Part shown: piece by piece, positions 40,329 to 44,355 of the stretch | Layout: each line of letters opens with the position of its first letter | How positions within the stretch are numbered: position 1 is the first letter of the stretch | Origin: Acidobacteriota bacterium | GTDB taxonomy: Bacteria > Actinomycetota > Acidimicrobiia > Acidimicrobiales > CADCSY01 | DNA length: 44,355 bases | Reading direction: 5' to 3' | Assembly: GCA_019510095.1 (NCBI GenBank) | Contig: JAEKLB010000025.1 | Coordinates: 1 to 44,355, forward strand | Made by a program: the position numbers and the translations under genes | Notes under the pieces: generated by a model | The model's input: only the letters and a program-made list of their open reading frames with translations | What the model was told of the DNA's origin: nothing | Databases searched by the model: none

Positions 40329-41462
40329 ATGTACAAGCTCTTCAGCGTCGACGACCACATCATCGAGCCGGCCGACGTCTGGTCGAAGCGGGTGCCCGAG
40401 CGGTTCCGGGGCGCCGCGCCCCACGTCATCGAGGAGGACGGCCGGGAGGTCTGGGTCTACGAGGACCGCCGGAACACGACCATGGGCCTCAACGCGGTGG
40501 CCGGCAAGCCCCGTGAGGAGTGGAGCCTCGAGCCGTCCCGCTTCACCGACATGATCCCCGGCTGCTACGACCCCGTCGAACGGGCGAAGGACATGCGGTC
40601 CCAGGGCATCTTCGCCAGCGTCAACTTCCCGACCCTGCCCCGGTTCGGCGGCGCCCTGTTCGCGACCTTCGACGACAAGGAGCTGGCCAGCGCCTGCGTG
40701 TCGGCCTGGAACGACTTCGTGCTCGACGAGTGGTGCGCCGCCGATCCCGACATGTTCGTGCCCATGGTCATCTGCCAGCTCTGGGACCCGAAGCTGGCCG
40801 AGGCCGAGATCCGGCGTTGCGTCGACAAGGGCGCCAAGGCGCTCTGCTTCGTCGAGGACCCGCTGCCGCTGGGCCTGCCCTCGTTCCACCATCCCGAGCA
40901 CTGGGACCCGGTGTTCGCCACCTGCCAGGAGGCCGACCTCCCCGTGTGCATGCACATCGGCAGCTCCGGCGCCGGCGCGGTGGGCAACGCCCTGGCCGAG
41001 GACCCCTACACACCGGCCATCGTCCCCATCGCCTTTGCCTTCGCCAGCGCCGCCCGGGCCTCGATCAACATGATGCTGAGCCCGATCCCCCGCAAGTTCC
41101 CCGACATCAAGCTGGTCTGGTCCGAGGGCGGCATCGGCTGGATCCCGGCGGCCCTGGAGCGGGCCGACCGCCAGTGGGAGCGCCACCTCTGGTCGCACAA
41201 CGACGAGCTCCGGCCCTCCGAGCTGGCCCGCCGCAACATGTGGTTCTGCATGATCGAGGAGCCGGTCGGCCTCAAGTACCGCCACGACTTCACCGTCGAC
41301 CGCATCCTCTGGGAGTCCGACTATCCCCACGCCGACACCCCCTTCCCCCACACGCAGGTCCAGGCCAAGGAGGTCTTCGACGGCGTGCCGGACGACGAGG
41401 TCGAGGCCATCACCTACAAGAACGCCGAGCAGCTCTTCCATCACACGCTTGTCGCCAGCTGA
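40329..41462 (+). CDS. amidohydrolase family protein (Amidohydro_2)
   Basis: 377 aa. Metal and substrate motifs are SVDDHIIEPADVW near the start, LPVCMHIGSSGAG in the middle, KLVWSEGGIGWIPAALERAD, and the late acidic site WESDYPHADTPFPHT. These match the amidohydrolase-2 group (aminocarboxymuconate-semialdehyde decarboxylase-like), often found in actinobacterial catabolic clusters for aromatic or steroid rings. There is no signal peptide. A VOC-type gene follows 39 bases later. The reaction (decarboxylation or hydrolysis) is unknown. Confidence 0.9.
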   Translation: MYKLFSVDDHIIEPADVWSKRVPERFRGAAPHVIEEDGREVWVYEDRRNTTMGLNAVAGKPREEWSLEPSRFTDMIPGCYDPVERAKDMRSQGIFASVNFPTLPRFGGALFATFDDKELASACVSAWNDFVLDEWCAADPDMFVPMVICQLWDPKLAEAEIRRCVDKGAKALCFVEDPLPLGLPSFHHPEHWDPVFATCQEADLPVCMHIGSSGAGAVGNALAEDPYTPAIVPIAFAFASAARASINMMLSPIPRKFPDIKLVWSEGGIGWIPAALERADRQWERHLWSHNDELRPSELARRNMWFCMIEEPVGLKYRHDFTVDRILWESDYPHADTPFPHTQVQAKEVFDGVPDDEVEAITYKNAEQLFHHTLVAS

Positions 41463-41488
41463 TGGAGCACGGGGGCATGCCGGCGGCC

Positions 41489-41494
41489 TAGCGT
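41489..41494 (+). promoter_or_regulatory. leaderless promoter of VOC gene
   Basis: TAGCGT is followed by 7 bases and the ATG at 41502. There is no ribosome-binding site. Confidence 0.55.
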
Positions 41495-41501
41495 CGGCGG
41501 C

Positions 41502-41867
41502 ATGCCTCGCTTCCATCACGTCAACCTCGGTGTCCCGCCCGGCGGGGTCGAGGCGCAAGCGGCCTTCATCACCGACATCCTCGGCTACAAGAAGCTGGAG
41601 GCGACCGGGCGGGCCCAGGCCATGGGCGTCAACTGGTTCGCCTTCGACGACGGGTCGGAGATCCACCTCAGCGAGGATCCCGAGCACCACCCGGCGGAGC
41701 GGGCGCACGTGGCCCTCGAGTACGGCGACGACCTGGCCGGCGTCATCGAGCGGCTGGAGGCCACGTCGTGGAAGTACACCACGTCCGACGCCGTCGGCCT
41801 CCAGGTGATCCTCTGCAAGGACCCGTCGGGCAACCGCTTCGAGCTCCGCGGGAATCCGATCACCTGA
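41502..41867 (+). CDS. VOC superfamily protein (glyoxalase/bleomycin-resistance/dioxygenase fold)
   Basis: 121 aa, one VOC module: FHHVNLGVPPGGVEAQAAFI opens the first beta-alpha-beta-beta-beta unit, EIHLSEDPEHH ends it, and HVALEYGDDLAGVIERLEAT through DPSGNRFELRG forms the second. Candidate metal ligands are His5 or His6, the His of EIHLS, His74 in AHVAL and the Glu of NRFELRG. Enzymes of this fold include glyoxalases, epimerases and ring-cleaving dioxygenases, so activity cannot be assigned. It follows the amidohydrolase but has its own leaderless promoter. Confidence 0.87.
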   Translation: MPRFHHVNLGVPPGGVEAQAAFITDILGYKKLEATGRAQAMGVNWFAFDDGSEIHLSEDPEHHPAERAHVALEYGDDLAGVIERLEATSWKYTTSDAVGLQVILCKDPSGNRFELRGNPIT

Positions 41868-41991
41868 AGTCCCTCGGTTTCGGGGAGGTTTCCGAGGTCT
41901 CACATCCGTCTTGCCGCCGGATGCGTGGCCGGTACGACTTCGTTCATGTTCCGGCAATCGTGCTGAAGCGTTCCGCCAGTTATGTGTCCCA

Positions 41992-43491
41992 ATGTCTTTG
42001 TTGCGGCCGTTGCTGTCGGTGCGGGGGAAGTACCGAGTCCTCCACCTGACCACCCTCGCCTTCTTCCTGTCGTTCGTGGTGTGGTTCAACTTCGCACCGT
42101 TCTCGGTGGCCATCGGCAAGGACCTGGGTCTCCAGCCCGGCCAGCTCGCCACCATCGGGCTCTGCAACCTGGCGCTGACCATTCCCGCGCGGGTCTTCAT
42201 CGGCCGGCTGCTCGACCAGTTCGGGCCCCGGCGCCTCTTTGGCGGCCTGCTGCTGTTTGCGGTGGTGCCCAACACCGTCTTCGCCCTGGCCCACTCGTTC
42301 ACCGTGCTGGTGTGCGCCCGGCTCGCCCTCGGCATCGTCGGGGCCGGGTTCGTGGTCGGCATCCGCATGGTGTCGGAGTGGTTCGACCACGACGAGATGG
42401 GGACCGTCGAGGGCATGTACGGCGGCTGGGGCAACTTCGGGTCGGCCGCTGCCGCGCTCGGGCTGCCGCCCCTGGCCCTGGCCATCGTGTCCGGGCCGGA
42501 GTCGTGGCGATGGGGCATCGGGCTGTCCGGTCTCGTCGCCGCCGCCTACGGGTTGCTCTACCTCTTCGCCGTCGACGACACCCCGCCCGGCCGCCAGTTC
42601 GAGCGGGCCCGGCGCAAGGGCGCGCTGCAGGTGACCAGCCGGGGAGCAGTACTCGGTCTGGTGGCGCTCCAGCTGCCGATCCCGGCGGCCCTCGGCCTGG
42701 TGGCCTACCGGGTCGAGCGGGTCGGCGTGATCAGCTCGACCGGCCTCCTGGTGGCCTGGCTCGCGCTGGCGGCCTTCGGCTTGTACCTCGTCGCGACGGC
42801 GCTCAGGGCGAACCGCTCCGCACTCGCTGGTGAGGCACCCCTCGACGGGCACTACTCGTTCGCGTCGGTCGCCATCCTCAGCCTCGCCTACTTCGTGACC
42901 TTCGGGGCCGAGCTGACCGTCGTCTCCTTGTTGCCGACCTTCTTCGCCACCACCTTCGCCCTGAAGATCACCGCGGCCGGTGCCGCGGGCAGCGCGTTCG
43001 CCTTCACCAACCTGGTCACCCGACCGGCTGGCGGCATTGTCTCCGACGCATCTCGCAGTCGCCGCGCCGTGCTGGCCACGCTGCTGGGCGGAACGGCGGT
43101 CACCTTCGTCGCTCTCAGCGCGCTGAGCGGCAGCTGGCCGCTGGCTGCGGGCATCGCCCTGGTGGCGGCGGCGTCGGTCTTCGTGCAGGGTGGCAACGGC
43201 GCGGTGTTCGCCATGGTGCCGCTGGTCAAGCGCAGCGTGGGTGGGCAGATCGCTGGCATCGCCGGGTCGTACGGGAACATCGGCGGCGTCCTGTTCAGCT
43301 TCCTCCTTTTCCAGACCGCCGACGCCGCTCACCCGATCGGCGACACCCGCCTGCTGTTCCTCATGATCGCGACGGCTGCTGCGGTGGTCGCGGTGCTCTG
43401 CCGGTGGTTGCCCGCGTCCGAGAAGGACCTTGACCTCGACGACGAGCTCGACCTGCTCCAGGCTGGGGAGTCGGCCGGCCTCGTCAGGTAG
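41992..43491 (+). CDS. MFS transporter, nitrate/nitrite porter-like (NarK/NasA family)
   Basis: 499 aa with about 12 membrane helices. NNP-family marks are visible: LTIPARVFIGRLLDQFGPRR carries the substrate-binding Arg of helix 2, YGGWGNFGSAAAALGLPPLA is the first nitrate signature, NLVTRPAGGIVSDASRSRR carries the second Arg, and IAGIAGSYGNIGGVLFSFLL is the second signature. The C-terminal tail is acidic (SEKDLDLDDELDLL). The 124 bases upstream hold no other gene. No nitrate or nitrite reductase is in the window, so the pathway it serves is not shown. It ends 3 bases from the convergent CoA transferase. Confidence 0.88.
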   Translation: MSLLRPLLSVRGKYRVLHLTTLAFFLSFVVWFNFAPFSVAIGKDLGLQPGQLATIGLCNLALTIPARVFIGRLLDQFGPRRLFGGLLLFAVVPNTVFALAHSFTVLVCARLALGIVGAGFVVGIRMVSEWFDHDEMGTVEGMYGGWGNFGSAAAALGLPPLALAIVSGPESWRWGIGLSGLVAAAYGLLYLFAVDDTPPGRQFERARRKGALQVTSRGAVLGLVALQLPIPAALGLVAYRVERVGVISSTGLLVAWLALAAFGLYLVATALRANRSALAGEAPLDGHYSFASVAILSLAYFVTFGAELTVVSLLPTFFATTFALKITAAGAAGSAFAFTNLVTRPAGGIVSDASRSRRAVLATLLGGTAVTFVALSALSGSWPLAAGIALVAAASVFVQGGNGAVFAMVPLVKRSVGGQIAGIAGSYGNIGGVLFSFLLFQTADAAHPIGDTRLLFLMIATAAAVVAVLCRWLPASEKDLDLDDELDLLQAGESAGLVR

Positions 43492-43494
43492 TCG

Positions 43495-44355
43495 TCACTC
43501 GGGGGCCGCCACTGCTGCGCCGCTCTTGACCATGGCTGCGATGTCGGTGTCGTCGTAGCCGATCTCGCGGAGCACCTCGGTGGTGTGTTCGCCGAGGAGT
43601 GGCGCCGGGACGCGGCGGTCGTCGATGCCCGTGGAGAACCGCAACGGGTTGCGCACGTGGGTGTAGGCGCCCTGGGCGGGGTGGGTGGCCGGTTGGAAGA
43701 AGTCGACGGCCTTGAGGTGGTCGTCGTCGAAGAGCTCGTCGATGCTCTTGACCGGCATGGCGGGGACCTCGATCCGCCGGAGCAGCTCGAGCCAGTCGGC
43801 GGTCGTGCGGCTCGGCATGATCTCGCCGACCAGGGCGTAGAGCTCGTTGCTGTGCAGGGTTCGCTGCTGGATCGTCGCGAACCGCGGGTCCAGCATGAGC
43901 TCGGGCCGGCCGATGGCGTCGAAGAACTCCTTCCAGTGGCGGTCGACGTAGAAGACGACACCGAGGAGCCCGTCGGCGGTGCGGAACGGGCGCCGGTCGG
44001 GTGCCAGTACCCGGACGTAGCCGCTGGTGGTCGTGGGGGGCTCGTAGATCCGCCCGTAGAGGTGCTCGAGCATCACGAACGAGGTGAACAGCTCGTACAT
44101 CGGGACCTCGACGGCGCAGCCCTCACCCGTCCGGTCGCGCTGCACGAGGGCGGCGCAGATGGCGCCGAACGCCATCATCCCGGCGGTCTTGTCGGCCATG
44201 ACCGACCGGATGTACTGGGGTTCGTCCTGCCCGCTCGACTGCAACGGGACGATGCCCGACGCGGCCTGGATCACGTCGTCGTAGGCGGGGAGGTCGGCGT
44301 AGGGCCCCTCCGAGCCGAAGCCCGAGATGGCGCAGTGCACCAGACGGGGATTGCG
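43495..44355 (-). CDS. CaiB/BaiF-type (class III) CoA transferase, 5' end cut by window edge
   Basis: 287 codons are visible and the reading frame continues beyond the window. Segments typical of the family are AISGFGSEGPYADLPAYDDV with IQAASGIVPL, the catalytic Asp region YIRSVMADKTAGMMAFGAIC, CAVEVPMYELFTSFVMLEHL and the C-terminal VPAPLLGEHTTEVLREIGY. These enzymes move CoA between acyl groups in carnitine, bile-acid, oxalate or aromatic-acid metabolism. Substrate is unknown, and the N-terminal nucleotide-binding part lies outside the window. Confidence 0.92.
   Translation of the reverse strand, partial: RNPRLVHCAISGFGSEGPYADLPAYDDVIQAASGIVPLQSSGQDEPQYIRSVMADKTAGMMAFGAICAALVQRDRTGEGCAVEVPMYELFTSFVMLEHLYGRIYEPPTTTSGYVRVLAPDRRPFRTADGLLGVVFYVDRHWKEFFDAIGRPELMLDPRFATIQQRTLHSNELYALVGEIMPSRTTADWLELLRRIEVPAMPVKSIDELFDDDHLKAVDFFQPATHPAQGAYTHVRNPLRFSTGIDDRRVPAPLLGEHTTEVLREIGYDDTDIAAMVKSGAAVAAPE

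Noticed and set aside
37901-40429. 842-codon minus-strand open frame across the permease, bioB and aldo/keto reductase
   Set aside because: It overlaps three well-supported genes, and part of its translation is an out-of-frame reading of bioB.
40281-42518. 745-codon minus-strand open frame
   Set aside because: It is antisense to the amidohydrolase, VOC and NarK-like genes and has no domain signature.

Overview
The window is 44.4 kb of gene-dense, high-GC chromosome from an actinobacterium. Actinobacterial marker families are present: a WhiB protein, a DUF3107 protein, the SCO1664 / DUF3090 / MSMEG_4193-type trio, two luciferase-like (probably F420-dependent) oxidoreductases, an FrhB-type F420 dehydrogenase subunit, a PdtaS-like histidine kinase and a paired ArsA-like ATPase. 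The mix, without mycobacterial or streptomycete gene order, suggests an uncultured Acidimicrobiia-like lineage; this is inference. I see no tRNA, rRNA, CRISPR array, insertion sequence, phage gene or plasmid gene. No gene-free stretch exceeds about 165 bases.

Layout. 1-5.0 kb is an iron-sulfur assembly neighbourhood: a cysteine desulfurase (cut by the window edge), a SufR-like Cys-rich regulator, a divergent Mrp/ApbC ATPase with an altered P-loop, and an NfuA-type carrier followed by a frameshifted DUF169 gene and an alpha/beta hydrolase. 5.0-8.3 kb holds an ATP-grasp enzyme, a class I methyltransferase and a B12-binding-type radical SAM enzyme with a C-terminal CCAEP tail, with a 51-base nested hairpin between the last two. 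8.3-11.9 kb encodes an acyl-CoA synthetase, an epoxide hydrolase and a luciferase-like oxidoreductase. 11.9-17.1 kb is regulatory: a lone receiver domain, DUF3107, two tandem ArsA/Get3-like ATPases, a PHP phosphatase and a sensor kinase. 17.1-21.6 kb has a TetR/enoyl-CoA hydratase pair sharing a palindromic operator, a serine hydrolase, a small zinc peptidase and a second luciferase-like enzyme. 21.6-24.7 kb has WhiB, a lipid kinase and EtfBA, closed by a strong terminator.

24.8-27.7 kb is a complete zinc-uptake operon (znuA-znuC-znuB-zur) with a Zur-type box lying on the first codons of znuA. 27.7-29.6 kb is the conserved SCO1664 / DUF3090 / histidine-phosphatase operon, divergent from a type 5 uracil-DNA glycosylase. 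30.3-33.8 kb is a polyhydroxyalkanoate storage module: synthase, depolymerase, Xre regulator and a phasin-like protein whose promoter carries a perfect palindrome. 33.8-35.5 kb has an F420 dehydrogenase subunit and a cyclophilin. 35.6-38.3 kb is a sulfonate/nitrate/taurine-type ABC importer with an inverted repeat around its -35 box. The rest holds biotin synthase, an aldo/keto reductase, an amidohydrolase, a VOC protein, a NarK-like transporter and a CaiB-type CoA transferase cut by the edge.

Two genome-style features stand out. Many starts are preceded by TANNNT (or close) 6-7 bases before the start codon and no ribosome-binding site, which is the pattern of leaderless transcription. Convergent genes often end within the same few bases, in three cases sharing a palindrome (TCAGCTGA, CTAG, TTAA).
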